Shown here: piece by piece, positions 17,125 to 27,387 of the stretch | Numbering within the stretch: the stretch's first letter is position 1 | Layout of the letters: each line of letters starts with the position of its first letter | NCBI GenBank assembly: GCA_964503885.1 | Contig: CAZDCD010000013.1 | Location: 1-64,000 of the forward strand | Length of the DNA stretch: 64,000 nucleotides | From: CAZDCD01 sp964503885 | GTDB lineage: Bacteria; Bacteroidota; Bacteroidia; Bacteroidales; UBA10428 | Direction: 5' to 3' | The notes under the pieces: model-generated | Told to the model about the DNA's origin: nothing | Seen by the model: the letters and a program-made list of their open reading frames with translations, nothing else | Database searches by the model: none | Made by a program: the position numbers and the translations under genes

Positions 17125-17394
17125 AATTATCCATTCATAGTATGGGATACGATTGAAATATCCGGCTTAAAGAATCCGAATCTGCTTTTCAAAATTAACT
17201 AAATTAACTTCATTTCAAATGGTTATTGACTGTTCTCATACAATCTTTACCTCGAGAGATACACCAGGTTTGTCTGAACAATATATTGCAATCTTTAGCA
17301 TCGTGGATCACCGGTGTAAAAAAAGGGAAATAATTTTTATAAAAAATATTCATGCTTACCTTTACAGGTTGGAACTGTTCTGAAGAAATATTCA

Positions 17395-18534
17395 ATGCAG
17401 CTGGACATTGAACCAAAACATATAGATCGAATAGAACCCACATCAGTATTAACACAAACGTCGTTCTGGGCAAGGGTAAAACAAAAACAAGGCTTTACAC
17501 CCAGGGCGTTTGATATAAAAGTCAGGCCACAAGACCTGAAAGTCAAAAAAAATACCGATAAGAAGATCGCTCATGCAACAGATGATATCCTGATTCTGAT
17601 CCACAGGTTGAACACCGATCAGTATATGGCTTATATACCTTATGGTCCGGTGCTTGAACCGAAAGAGGAACTGCAGGGGGTGTACCTTGAAGAATTATCG
17701 GAAACTGTTCGTGGATATTTGCCTGATAACTGCCTCTTTATACGGTATGATCTCCGGTGGGAATCGCCATGGTCTGCCGATAATTCGAGGTTCTCGGAAG
17801 ATAACAAATGGCTGGGCCCTCCGGATGCTGTAATACAGGAGATGAGGATCAATTTCTGCACGAACAGAAGGAAATTACGTAAATCTGTTACCGATAACCT
17901 GCCCTCGAATACAATTTTTCTGAATCTGGAAGAAGAACCAGAAAAGCTTTTGAAGAAAATGAAACCCAAAACCAGGTATAACATTCGATTGTCAACCCGG
18001 AAAGGTGTAACTGTAAGGAAAGTCGAGGCAGATGCCCTTGACCTTTGGTACGGTCTTTATAAGCAGACTGCAATGCGAAACGGGATTTTTCTTCACGATT
18101 TCGATTATTTCAAATACGTATTTGATGCACAAAACGAACATTCCAAATCACCTGCAGATGTAAGATTATTGCTGGCAGAATCAAAAGGGGAGGCGCTTGC
18201 AGGCATGTTCCTGATAAAGTCCGGTAGGCGCGCCACCTATTTATACGGGGCATCTTCGGATTTAAACAGGAATTATATGGCTGCTTATGCATTACAGTGG
18301 GAAGCAATTAAACGGGCCAGGAAGGCAGGATGTACAGAATACGATATGTTTGGGGTATCTCCTACAGTAAATACATCGCATCCGTTATACGGACTTTACA
18401 GGTTTAAATCGGGTTTCGGCGGAGACATGGTTCACCGGATGGGATGCTGGGATTACCCGTTGTATGAAAAGGAGTATGAACTATACAGATTCGTTGAGAT
18501 GAACAGCCAGGGATACCATATAAGAGGCAGTTAA
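17395..18534 (+). CDS. FemAB-like peptidyltransferase (GNAT fold)
   Basis: The 379-residue protein begins with TSVLTQTSFWARVKQKQGF and carries the FemAB/GNAT core: LKKMKPKTRYNIRLSTRKGV, LFIKSGRRATYLYGASS-type strands, AAYALQWEAIKRARKAGCTEYDMFGV and LYRFKSGFGG near the end. FemAB-type proteins add amino acids from aminoacyl-tRNA to lipid II; several relatives instead modify other envelope molecules. A near-match -7 box (TACCTTTA, 17357-17364) lies 31 bases upstream of the ATG. It is a lone gene. Confidence 0.85.
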   Translation: MQLDIEPKHIDRIEPTSVLTQTSFWARVKQKQGFTPRAFDIKVRPQDLKVKKNTDKKIAHATDDILILIHRLNTDQYMAYIPYGPVLEPKEELQGVYLEELSETVRGYLPDNCLFIRYDLRWESPWSADNSRFSEDNKWLGPPDAVIQEMRINFCTNRRKLRKSVTDNLPSNTIFLNLEEEPEKLLKKMKPKTRYNIRLSTRKGVTVRKVEADALDLWYGLYKQTAMRNGIFLHDFDYFKYVFDAQNEHSKSPADVRLLLAESKGEALAGMFLIKSGRRATYLYGASSDLNRNYMAAYALQWEAIKRARKAGCTEYDMFGVSPTVNTSHPLYGLYRFKSGFGGDMVHRMGCWDYPLYEKEYELYRFVEMNSQGYHIRGS

Positions 18535-18665
18535 ATATCGAACAAGGATTAACGATTTAAGATTTTAGAAGTTAATGCATTGATTGTTGCAGGCAGGTCT
18601 GGGTATCTTTCCTGTATTTGTATTCATGTCGCAGTTCAAAAATCGACATTCCTAGTTCGATATTC

Positions 18666-19403
18666 CTAGATAAGTCCTTTATTCTCCAGCTTTTTGAAAA
18701 ACTCCTTCCGGTAGGTATCACTCACGGGTATTGACTTATCCCTTATCCATATCCTGTTCCTTTCGATCTTTTCGATACAATTGAACGGCACTATATACGA
18801 TTTATGTACCCTGATAAACCGGGAAGGTGGTAGGATATGTTCCATTTTGCTGAAATTCTGCAGGGTCATTATCCTGCTTTTGGCGGTAACCACTGCCAGG
18901 TAATCACCCTGGCCTTCGATGTAAAGAATGTCGTCAAAGTTGATTTTCTGGAGCCTGAATTCGGTCTTCACAAAAAAATAGTCCTCCCCGGGACTGACGG
19001 GGGTATTTTCCGTCACCGGCAGCGATTTCCCGGTTCTGTTTTCCAACACTAGCTGTTCATATACTCTTGTGGCCGCCTTAAGAAACCGTTCAAAAGAAAA
19101 AGGTTTGAGAAGGTAATCGGTTACATCAAGCTCATAACTTTTCAGGGCATAGGTATCATAGGCGGTAGTCAGGACTACCTTGGGGTTTTTCTTCATCACA
19201 CTCAGAAGTTGTAAACCGGAAAGTTCTTCCATTTGTATATCAAGAAACATCAAATCCACCGCATTATTTTCCAGGAATGCAATAACCTCAATGGCATTAT
19301 CGAAGGTTTTGATGAGATTGAGAAAGACGGTTTTTTCGGCGTATTTTTTGATAATATCCAGCGCGAGCGGTTCATCATCCACAGCTATGCAGGTAATTCT
19401 CAT
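18666..19403 (-). CDS. LytTR-family response regulator
   Basis: The 245-residue protein has an N-terminal receiver (VDDEPLALDII, phospho-acceptor Asp in DLMFLDIQM, KPFSFERF near residue 100) and a C-terminal LytTR DNA-binding domain from about 140 (FFVKTEFRLQKINFDDILYIEG, FIRVHKSYIVPF). Its start directly abuts the stop of the kinase gene (19404), so the two are translated together. It probably controls the divergent outer-membrane barrel gene, itself, or both. Confidence 0.95.
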   Translation of the reverse strand: MRITCIAVDDEPLALDIIKKYAEKTVFLNLIKTFDNAIEVIAFLENNAVDLMFLDIQMEELSGLQLLSVMKKNPKVVLTTAYDTYALKSYELDVTDYLLKPFSFERFLKAATRVYEQLVLENRTGKSLPVTENTPVSPGEDYFFVKTEFRLQKINFDDILYIEGQGDYLAVVTAKSRIMTLQNFSKMEHILPPSRFIRVHKSYIVPFNCIEKIERNRIWIRDKSIPVSDTYRKEFFKKLENKGLI

Positions 19404-20423
19404 TTATAATTCTATGATCAGTTCGGCAATATACACATCCGGTGTTTTTTCGGTTCTTAGTTTATGCCTGTTGGGGTAGATCAACTCAAGTCTGCGCCTA
19501 ACATTTTTCAGGCCGATACCTCCCTGATCATTTTCAGGCATTCCGGGATCATCCTTCAAGGCATTTACTACCTTAAAATTAAGGAATTTTTCATTTATTT
19601 TCAGATCGATTCGTATGCCGGGGGCTTTTAATTTTTTGCTGCAGTGTTTGAAGGCATTTTCTACAAAAGGAATGAAAAGCATGGGGGGTATTGTTGCTAT
19701 CCCGGAATCTCCCTCCACAGTGAAACGAATGAAATTTTTCCTGGATGTGCGCAATTGCAACAATTCGATATAACTTCTGAGGTAATCGATTTCTTTTGTC
19801 AGCAATACATTGTCGGTATTTGCTTCGTATAGCATATAACGCATGATATCCGACAGTTTCATCATTGCCGCCGGAGCCTGTTCGGCTTTTGAGTATACCA
19901 GTGAATAGATATTATTGAGTGTATTGAATAAAAAATGGGGGTTGATTTGTGACCGCAGCAGGGCGAGTTCACTCGCCTGGTTTTGATTCATGAGTTCTGC
20001 TTTTACCTGTCTGTCCATTATCCACCGGGTTGTAAACCTGGCCAGGTAAGCCAGTCCTGTATACAAAATGGTAAGTGTATAGCTCTCGGTATAGAACCAG
20101 TTGCGCGCTTCCACCTTTCTGAAATGCCAGTCGAATGCGTTGACCAGAAAAGAAAATGCCTGATGCTGAAGTGCCGGAAAAATCAAAATAATAACAATAG
20201 TAATTACAACCAGGTAAATTCCACGTTTCCGGCCCGAAAAAACCGGAATCAGGAAAGAGTAGAAGAGGTAAAAGTTGGTGAGGGTAAATATCAGCGACAT
20301 TATCGAGAACCAGTATCTTTTAGGTGGTATATGCTGATCATTGAAAAAGAAGAACAGCAGGGTAGGGATATAGATAAGCACCCAGAATCCGCAATGCAAT
20401 GCTATGGAATTGACTTTTTTCAA
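19404..20423 (-). CDS. sensor histidine kinase, LytS/YehU type
   Basis: The 339-residue protein has four hydrophobic segments in the first 130 residues, then the His_kinase domain with RSQINPHFLFNTLNNIYSLV (phosphorylated His) and an ATPase domain with PPMLFIPFVENAFKHC and GGIGLKNVRRRLELIYP. There is no extracytoplasmic sensor domain, so the signal is probably membrane-borne. Its start lies 235 bases from the divergent barrel gene at 20659. Confidence 0.94.
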   Translation of the reverse strand: MKKVNSIALHCGFWVLIYIPTLLFFFFNDQHIPPKRYWFSIMSLIFTLTNFYLFYSFLIPVFSGRKRGIYLVVITIVIILIFPALQHQAFSFLVNAFDWHFRKVEARNWFYTESYTLTILYTGLAYLARFTTRWIMDRQVKAELMNQNQASELALLRSQINPHFLFNTLNNIYSLVYSKAEQAPAAMMKLSDIMRYMLYEANTDNVLLTKEIDYLRSYIELLQLRTSRKNFIRFTVEGDSGIATIPPMLFIPFVENAFKHCSKKLKAPGIRIDLKINEKFLNFKVVNALKDDPGMPENDQGGIGLKNVRRRLELIYPNRHKLRTEKTPDVYIAELIIEL

Positions 20424-20658
20424 TGAAAAGAGCTTATTTTTGCCAAATTATAAAAAGATCTTATTGGTTGAATGCATTTCCGTTACTAATCGATGAATCG
20501 TCAATGATCCCGTTTATAATGCGGGTTTTGATCGTTGTACTTTTTTACCGATCGATACAGCAATAATAGCTATAAGAAAACCTATTTTGCAGATTGATTT
20601 TTTTTTCAGGAGAAAGGTTTACGAAATTTGAGGTTTCACAGGCATAAATAATGGATGA

Positions 20659-23145
20659 ATGAAACGAAATAACGTAGTATTTACGATTTTGGCAATGTTG
20701 TGGTTTGCCGTTGAAGGACAATCTTATCCGGGAAGTGGGAATGCGCCCGATATGCTAAAAATAGGGGTACTCTCCGGAAAGGTTAAGGATGTCACAACCG
20801 GTAATTTTGTGGAATATACCACCGTTAGCTTATACAGGCAGAAGGATTCCACTTTGGTTACAGGAACAATTACAAAACCCGACGGGAGTTTCATCCTGAA
20901 TGAGTTGCCGTTTGGTATGTTTTATCTTGACGCTAGTTTTGTAGGCTACAAAACTACACGGCTCACAAAAATTGTGTTATCACCGAAAACCCCTGTGGTG
21001 GATATCGGAACCATTACCATTGAACCATCAGCCACTGCACTCGAGGCTGTAGAGGTGGTGGGTAACCGGCCTGCCATTGAATACAAGATCGATAAAAAAG
21101 TGATTGCGGTCGATCAGAGCATTGTAGCCTCCGGAGGAACGGCAGTAGATGTCCTGGAAAACGTTCCCTCTGTCCAGGTTGACGTTGAAGGAAATGTTTC
21201 GTTAAGGGGAAGCTCTAATTTCACTGTCCTGATTGACGGAAAGCCCTCGGTTCTTAAAGGCAGCGAGGCGCTTCAGCAGTTCCCTGCCGCTTCTATTGAG
21301 AATATCGAGATCATCACCAATCCTTCGGCAAAATATGATCCTGAGGGAAGTGGCGGAATCATTAATATTATTATGAAAAAGCAGAAACAATCAGGGATTA
21401 GTGGAATAGTTAATGCCAGTGTATCGACAAATGGAAGTTATGGAGGCAATTTTCTGATAAACCTGCGCAAGAATAAAATGAATTATTTCCTGGGTGGAAA
21501 TTACAATATCCGCAAATTTGGCAATACCATGTTCAGCGATATCCGGAAATTTCATGACGATACCACAGGATATGAGATCAATCATGCTACGGGTGAATTC
21601 GACCGCAACGGTATGGAAATCAGGGGTGGGATAGATTATAACCTAAGTCCGCAAAGCACACTCTCCTTATCAGGAAGTTATAACGAAAGGGTTTTCGGCC
21701 GCACAGCACTAACCGACAAGGAAAAATATTCAGCACCGACAGCGGGTGAAGATATTTATTCTCTGAATAACAGTGATTTTGAGGTGCACAGGAATTATTA
21801 CGAATTGAACCTCGATTTCCAGCAAAAATTCAATGATTCGGGCCATCAGCTTCTGACCTCATTGAGATACACTGATGAATACAGCAATGAAATCAACAAC
21901 CTGCGGATCGATACAACCGACCAGTTCGGAATAATCACAGGTATTGACCCGTACCTTGAACATACCCGTGAATGGGGCGATGAAACTGAGTTCAGGGCAA
22001 AAGTCGATTATACGCTACCCATAAATGAAAATTCAAAATTCGAAGCCGGCTATCAGGCCGATTATGAAAAATCGACTGAAGATTATCGTTTTGAAACCTA
22101 TCTCAGCGAAGCGAATTACTGGCAGGAGAATCTTAACCGGAGAAACGACGGCATTTTCAGTGAAGCAATACACTCGTTGTATGCGATCTATTCCAATTCA
22201 ACAAAATTTATTGATTATCAGTTAGGATTGCGTACCGAATATGATGACCGCTTATTGAAACAGGAATTGCTGAACAGGAATTATCCTTTTACCAAATGGG
22301 ATTTGTTCCCTTCGGTGCATCTATCAAGGAAGCTCCCAAAAGATTTTCAGGTTCAGGCCAGTTATTCACGCAGGATAGAAAGGCCACGACAGCGGTACCT
22401 CGATCCGTTTGAAGTATATGTGGATCCTGATAATGTTAGGGTAGGTAATCCGGCCCTCGAACCCGAATATGTGAATTCTTATGAGCTGAATATGCAAAAA
22501 TCGCTGAAAGGTCAGGGATTTGTCTCACTCGAAACATTTCACCGGCAGACAGTTAATCTGATTAGCCGTTTCAGAAGGCTGAGGCCGGATAACATCATGG
22601 AAAACACATTTGAAAATATAAATAAGGACTTTTCCACCGGGATTGAAATAATGGCCAATGTACCGCTTGCAAAATGGTGGATATTTAACGCCAGTCTCAG
22701 TATGTTCGATTACCGGATCAGAGGTGATGTCAGCAGCAATGTGATCGATGAAAACACATTTTCCTGGAATGCCAGGGCTAATTCTATGTTCCGGTTCAAA
22801 TGGGGTTTGCAGGCACAGATTACAGGATTTTACAATGCCCCGTCCATAACTCCGCAGGGAACCCGTGAGGGGTTTTTCTTCACTAATATCGGTATCAGAC
22901 AGGATTTGCTGAAACGTAAGTTAACTCTGGCCTTGCAAGCCCGGGATCTTTTTGGCAGTTCTAAATTCAGGTTTACATCTTCAGGTCCTAATTTTACTTC
23001 GGTAAACGAATTTAAGCGTGAATCCCAGATAATTACTCTTGCTCTTACATACAGAATAAATAATTACAAGCAGAAGAACCGGAAAAACGGGGATCAAAAC
23101 ATGAACGAAATAGAATTTAATAGCGACGGGGGAGATATATACTGA
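20659..23145 (+). CDS. outer-membrane beta-barrel protein, TonB-receptor-like with carboxypeptidase-regulatory domain
   Basis: The 828-residue protein has a signal peptide, a carboxypeptidase-regulatory-like beta-sandwich at about 35-120 (LSGKVKDVTTGNFVEYTTVS), a plug domain (about 130-240, LRGSSNFTVLIDGKP, PSAKYDPEGSGGIINIIMKK) and a C-terminal OMP_b-brl_3 barrel with alternating aromatic strands and SYSRRIERPRQRYLDPF. No clear TonB box is seen. This subfamily is commonly linked to LytTR two-component genes, as here. The ligand is unknown. The protein ends with an unusual acidic tail after the last strand. Confidence 0.9.
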   Translation: MKRNNVVFTILAMLWFAVEGQSYPGSGNAPDMLKIGVLSGKVKDVTTGNFVEYTTVSLYRQKDSTLVTGTITKPDGSFILNELPFGMFYLDASFVGYKTTRLTKIVLSPKTPVVDIGTITIEPSATALEAVEVVGNRPAIEYKIDKKVIAVDQSIVASGGTAVDVLENVPSVQVDVEGNVSLRGSSNFTVLIDGKPSVLKGSEALQQFPAASIENIEIITNPSAKYDPEGSGGIINIIMKKQKQSGISGIVNASVSTNGSYGGNFLINLRKNKMNYFLGGNYNIRKFGNTMFSDIRKFHDDTTGYEINHATGEFDRNGMEIRGGIDYNLSPQSTLSLSGSYNERVFGRTALTDKEKYSAPTAGEDIYSLNNSDFEVHRNYYELNLDFQQKFNDSGHQLLTSLRYTDEYSNEINNLRIDTTDQFGIITGIDPYLEHTREWGDETEFRAKVDYTLPINENSKFEAGYQADYEKSTEDYRFETYLSEANYWQENLNRRNDGIFSEAIHSLYAIYSNSTKFIDYQLGLRTEYDDRLLKQELLNRNYPFTKWDLFPSVHLSRKLPKDFQVQASYSRRIERPRQRYLDPFEVYVDPDNVRVGNPALEPEYVNSYELNMQKSLKGQGFVSLETFHRQTVNLISRFRRLRPDNIMENTFENINKDFSTGIEIMANVPLAKWWIFNASLSMFDYRIRGDVSSNVIDENTFSWNARANSMFRFKWGLQAQITGFYNAPSITPQGTREGFFFTNIGIRQDLLKRKLTLALQARDLFGSSKFRFTSSGPNFTSVNEFKRESQIITLALTYRINNYKQKNRKNGDQNMNEIEFNSDGGDIY

Positions 23146-23224
23146 CCCTTACTGCCAGCAAAAATGGCGGCATGAACCAGGTTTATCGGATTGTAATCTA
23201 ACGGATTACGTTAATTAATTTTAT

Positions 23225-23325
23225 ATAATGCGGGAGAAAATCCTTTACGGCCCGAACCTGATTCAGGCCAGGGCCTCAAAGGATCTGATCTGTTACGGTT
23301 CATTCCGGCAACCGGCATAACCCCG
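23225..23325. other. possible structured intergenic element
   Basis: Between the barrel gene and the convergent small membrane protein lies ATCCTTT...AAAGGAT (an outer stem near 23238-23282) enclosing GGCC and CCTG/CAGG pairings. It may be a shared 3' structure of the converging transcripts. There is no T-tract typical of a strong terminator. Confidence 0.3.
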
Positions 23326-23334
23326 ATACTTAAT

Positions 23335-23544
23335 TTACTTAGGTGCTTTTTTCTTCCGGATTGATAAAAAAAGCATTAGCGATCCGAAAACAAGCATGAA
23401 CAGACCTGACCATAGATTAATGTTCACATTCAGAGACCTCTCATAGAGCTCTGTTGATCCCAGTGTAAAAAGTCCCTCAATAGTGAGGATCATACCAAAT
23501 ATTGCAAACATCAGTCCGATCGGAAATTTAATATCTAATCCCAT
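23335..23544 (-). CDS. small two-helix membrane protein linked to sodium symporter
   Basis: The 69-residue protein has two hydrophobic helices (about 8-28 and 43-61), a connecting loop with LGSTELYERSLNVNINLW and a basic tail RKKKAPK. Its start is 17 bases after the stop of the second symporter on the same strand, so it is almost certainly translated from the same mRNA. I do not recognise a named family. Its placement recalls the small DUF485 partner of ActP-type symporters, but the sequence does not look like DUF485. Confidence 0.75.
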   Translation of the reverse strand: MGLDIKFPIGLMFAIFGMILTIEGLFTLGSTELYERSLNVNINLWSGLFMLVFGSLMLFLSIRKKKAPK

Positions 23545-23561
23545 TTATTAAGAATTTACGA

Positions 23562-25262
23562 TTACCAAAATAATATGCTTAATATAAGTGCAACAAGCCC
23601 GATAGCAATGGCCAGAGCTTGCGGTTTCTGATACCAGTACTTCACGTCAACAACGACTTTAGGGGTAAGTGAATATACCAGTCCTTTCAGCTCTTCATCC
23701 GATTTATTGCGTTTGGTTGACATGGATATGATCAGGGTAATCACCAGCGCCACCCCAAAAGCATATATTGCAGTCCAGAAATTTTGCGCCATCTCACTCG
23801 GGTAAGTATGCAGGGCATGTTGAACGCCTCCTGTCAGCCAACCGCCTTTCACAAGTGAGTCAGCACCGGCTGGTATCGTTAGTCCGTGATGAACGGCTGC
23901 AGCAAATGTCCCCGAGAGCAATCCCCAGAAAGCCCCGTGACCGGTGGTTCTTTTGGTGAACATTCCCAGAAGAAAAGTGGCAAACAGCGGCGCGTTGATG
24001 AACGCAAAAATCAGCTGCAGAAAATCCATAATGTTGTTGAACTGTTTTGCAATATAAGCTGCGAGAATGCTCACAAGTACACCAAATACTGTGGTAGCTT
24101 GTCCTACAGAAAGGTAGTGTTTATCGCTTTTATTCGGATTGATATACCCCTGGTAAATATCGTAGGTAAACACGGTATTGAATGCCGTAACATTACCTGC
24201 CATTCCCGACATAAAAGAAGCCATAAGAGCAGTGACACCAAGACCCAGCACACCGGTAGGCAAATACCGTACAAGCAATACAGGGATTACTTTATCAAAA
24301 TTCCGAACAGTTTCACTTCCTTCTTTAAACGGAATAAAGCTCTGGTCGCCATTAAGCAAAGCGGCAGCAATTACACCGGGCACGATTACCAGGAAAGGAA
24401 TGAACATTTTTGGCATAGCTCCGATCAGCGGCGTTTTCCGGGCGGCGCTCATTGAACCTGCTGCCATTGCCCGCTGAACTACCAGAAAATTCGTACACCA
24501 GTAACCGAATGACAATACAAATCCCAGTCCGACAATTATCCCGAACCATTCGACACCCATCGGATTCTGAGTCGGACTTGCCACATATTTCCAGGTGTGG
24601 ATCATATTCGGATTGAGATTGGCCTTAACTCCTTCCCATCCGCCAACTGCGGCAAGACTGATCAGCACCAGCGGAAGAAAACCGATGACAATCAGAAAGA
24701 ACTGCAACACTTCATTATAGATAGCCGATGAAAGACCCCCGAGGTATGTATACGCAAGTACAATGAGGGCAGAACCGAAAAGACTGAGCGTGTAGTTCCA
24801 GCCCAGAAGTTCCTCGGCCAGCAGTGCCAGTGCATGCATCGATGCGCCCGATGCCATAATGGTCATTATGGCAAAAGCAAATGCATTGAAACCCCTTGTT
24901 TTCTCATCAAAACGAAGCTTCAGGTATTCCGGAACCGATCTTGCTTTTGAGCCGTAATAGAACGGCATCATGAAAATAGCCAGGAATATCATGGCAGGTA
25001 TAGCACCGATCCAGTAAAAATGTACGGTCATCATGCCGTATTTGGCACCCGATGCCGCCATTCCGATAACTTCAAGAGCCCCGAGGTTAGCTGAAATAAA
25101 CGCCAGACCTGTAACCCAGGCTGGCAAAGACCGGCCTGCCTCGAGAAAGTCTGTTGCCGATCGCATGAATTTTTTCAGAGCCCATCCTATGCCCAGCACG
25201 AAGAGGAAATAAATAAGCATGATGGAATAATCGATCCATCCTAATGCAAAAGAAGTTCCCAT
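23562..25262 (-). CDS. sodium:solute symporter (SLC5/SSS family), second copy
   Basis: The 566-residue protein has about 14 hydrophobic segments of the SSS fold, beginning with WIDYSIMLIYFLFVLGIGW. It shows FLEAGRSLPAWVTGLAF, GLGVTALMASFMSGMAGNVTAFNTVF and YDIYQGYINPNKSDKHYL, typical of the sodium-sugar symporter branch. It follows the first symporter by 31 bases and precedes the small membrane protein. The substrate is probably a sugar or related solute, by family only. Confidence 0.93.
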   Translation of the reverse strand: MGTSFALGWIDYSIMLIYFLFVLGIGWALKKFMRSATDFLEAGRSLPAWVTGLAFISANLGALEVIGMAASGAKYGMMTVHFYWIGAIPAMIFLAIFMMPFYYGSKARSVPEYLKLRFDEKTRGFNAFAFAIMTIMASGASMHALALLAEELLGWNYTLSLFGSALIVLAYTYLGGLSSAIYNEVLQFFLIVIGFLPLVLISLAAVGGWEGVKANLNPNMIHTWKYVASPTQNPMGVEWFGIIVGLGFVLSFGYWCTNFLVVQRAMAAGSMSAARKTPLIGAMPKMFIPFLVIVPGVIAAALLNGDQSFIPFKEGSETVRNFDKVIPVLLVRYLPTGVLGLGVTALMASFMSGMAGNVTAFNTVFTYDIYQGYINPNKSDKHYLSVGQATTVFGVLVSILAAYIAKQFNNIMDFLQLIFAFINAPLFATFLLGMFTKRTTGHGAFWGLLSGTFAAAVHHGLTIPAGADSLVKGGWLTGGVQHALHTYPSEMAQNFWTAIYAFGVALVITLIISMSTKRNKSDEELKGLVYSLTPKVVVDVKYWYQKPQALAIAIGLVALILSILFW

Positions 25263-25293
25263 AATGATAGGTTTAATTATGAACAGAAATCAT

Positions 25294-27174
25294 TTACCAG
25301 AAATATATATAAAAAGCAATGATGATGCCTATGATAATGATTGAGTGGATTATATCCCATGCATTCCAGCTTGCCCTGGTTGCCGCTTTTTCTTCTGCGG
25401 ACGCAGCCGAATAGGTGTATTTCAACTGTCCTGCACTGGGCGCTTTGGTGAGCAGGCTGATGATTATCATGGTAAGAATGCTGAAGAAAAACAGCAAAAC
25501 CGTATAATGGAGCCAGTTGATGGCTGCGATCTTATAAATGAATCCTCCCGAATCGAGATAATATTGATGAATTCCTGTTTTCAACTGAGCCAGCAATTCC
25601 GAGGCATACGCTTTACCATCGGCCGTAAGACCGGCAATTGAATGAATTGCGGTCTGGATTTTATCGCCGAATGACGATGCCAGATCAGGAGGCAATGTTT
25701 TACCGATCTTATCACTTACCATGTTGAGATCGTCGATCATATCGGATTTCGCTTTTTCTGAATTGATATACAGCACCGATTTAACCATTCCGCCGACTTT
25801 TCCCACCAACCCGTACTTGATATTAAGGATCAGCCTGAACATACCCAGCGAAAATCCCGAGATCATACCCCAGAAAGCCGCTTTAGCCGTTGTTCTTCTC
25901 CAGAATACTCCCAGCAGGAATACCGATGCTATTGCGGGGGCAAGCAAACCCTGCACTCCCTGTAAATATTCATACAATACTTTACCCAGGCCGAGCATTA
26001 CCGGTATCCAGACCACGCCGAGAAGAACCACCGAAGCGGTGGCGATCCTGCCTATGATCACATAATGTCTACCGGATAAACCCGGACGCATTTTTTTATA
26101 GAAATCTTCCACAAAAAGCATTGCAGAGGAGTTAAACAACGAAGCCAGTGAACTCATGAGAGCTGCCAACAATCCGCATACTACTATTCCGGTGATGCCA
26201 CCTGGCAGCAATCGTGCCACCATTGACGCAAAAGCCGAGTCACTGCTGGGAACTTCCAGGAGTCCTTTCTGATTAAGGGCAAAGGCGATCATTCCGGGAA
26301 CAAGAAAAATAAATACAGGCAACAGCTTGAAATAACCTGCCAGTATTGCCCCGCGTCTTGATACCTGCTGGTTGCGCCCTGACAGAACACGTTGCACAAT
26401 ATACTGATCGGTGCACCAATACCAGAACCCGATGATAGCCGATCCCATCAATACCCCAGTCCATGGAAACTCGGGATCGGATGCCGGGCGAACGAGTTGA
26501 AGGTTTGAACCGACAATACGCTGGACTTCTCCCCATCCGCCGACTTTTGCAAGACCGACAAACAGGATCACGATCGAACCGAACAGCAACACCGGTGTTT
26601 GAAGCACCGATGTATACATTATTGCCCGCATACCTCCGAAAATGGTATACAACCCTGTGATCAGCACAAGACCAACAGCGCTTACCCAGAAAAAATCGAT
26701 CTCATGGCCGAAAATTACTACCGAATCGATATCAAATACCGTATCAAATACTACTCCTCCTGCATATACTGTTACAGCCACCTTGGTGAGTACATAGCTG
26801 ACCAGGGATATGATCGAAAGTACTGATCGCGAACCGGGTGAAAAACGGCGTTCAAGAAATTCAGGCATGGTGAATATTTTTATCCTGTCATAGAAGGGAA
26901 CAAATACCCATCCAAGGACCAATATCAGCCAGGCATGCATTTCCCAGTGGGCCATTGCCATACCACTTATAAAACCAGCTCCTGCCAGTCCTACAAGATG
27001 TTCTGAACCAATATTCGATGCAAAAATTGAGGAACCGATTGAAAGCCAGCCTGCCTTTTTGCCGGCGAGGAAATAATCAATGGTGTTTTCTTCTTTCTGC
27101 CTGAGTACCCATACGATAATGCCAATCAGACCGAGAAAGAAAATACCCATAACAATCCAGTCGAGTGTCGTCAT
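25294..27174 (-). CDS. sodium:solute symporter (SLC5/SSS family), first copy
   Basis: The 626-residue SSS-fold transporter begins with WIVMGIFFLGLIGIIVWVL. Conserved pieces are DYFLAGKKAGWLSIGSS, ASNIGSEHLVGLAGAGF, VVCGLLAALMSSLASLFNSSAMLF and WRRTTAKAAFWGMISGF. A hydrophilic stretch of about 85 residues near the C-terminus (roughly 475-560) separates the last helices. It is the first gene of the three-gene unit, and its promoter must lie between 27175 and 27387, shared divergently with the aminotransferase. Confidence 0.93.
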   Translation of the reverse strand: MTTLDWIVMGIFFLGLIGIIVWVLRQKEENTIDYFLAGKKAGWLSIGSSIFASNIGSEHLVGLAGAGFISGMAMAHWEMHAWLILVLGWVFVPFYDRIKIFTMPEFLERRFSPGSRSVLSIISLVSYVLTKVAVTVYAGGVVFDTVFDIDSVVIFGHEIDFFWVSAVGLVLITGLYTIFGGMRAIMYTSVLQTPVLLFGSIVILFVGLAKVGGWGEVQRIVGSNLQLVRPASDPEFPWTGVLMGSAIIGFWYWCTDQYIVQRVLSGRNQQVSRRGAILAGYFKLLPVFIFLVPGMIAFALNQKGLLEVPSSDSAFASMVARLLPGGITGIVVCGLLAALMSSLASLFNSSAMLFVEDFYKKMRPGLSGRHYVIIGRIATASVVLLGVVWIPVMLGLGKVLYEYLQGVQGLLAPAIASVFLLGVFWRRTTAKAAFWGMISGFSLGMFRLILNIKYGLVGKVGGMVKSVLYINSEKAKSDMIDDLNMVSDKIGKTLPPDLASSFGDKIQTAIHSIAGLTADGKAYASELLAQLKTGIHQYYLDSGGFIYKIAAINWLHYTVLLFFFSILTMIIISLLTKAPSAGQLKYTYSAASAEEKAATRASWNAWDIIHSIIIIGIIIAFYIYFW

Positions 27175-27387
27175 ATACTGTGGTTTAGTGTTAAATCATG
27201 TAAAAATCATTGCAAGATATAAAATAATATGTGTATAAATATAGCCTTGCATACTATTTCCTTTTTTTTATTTATTTTTATAGATACCCGGTTTCAGGCA
27301 CATAATGTCAGAAAAGTCCGCCTGATTCCACGATTCATTTTGACAAATACATAAGGATTGTTACTGAAAAAATCCGGAATCCATATC

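Noticed and set aside
18625..18670. A direct repeat with two ATTCCTAG units, as a possible LytTR binding site.
   Set aside because: It lies downstream of the regulator gene and of the FemAB gene, not in a promoter position.
23244..23284. GAACCTGATTCAGG followed by CCAGGG resembles part of a thiamine pyrophosphate riboswitch.
   Set aside because: The essential CTGAGA segment and the GGGG helix are missing, and no thiamine gene or co-directional coding region follows.
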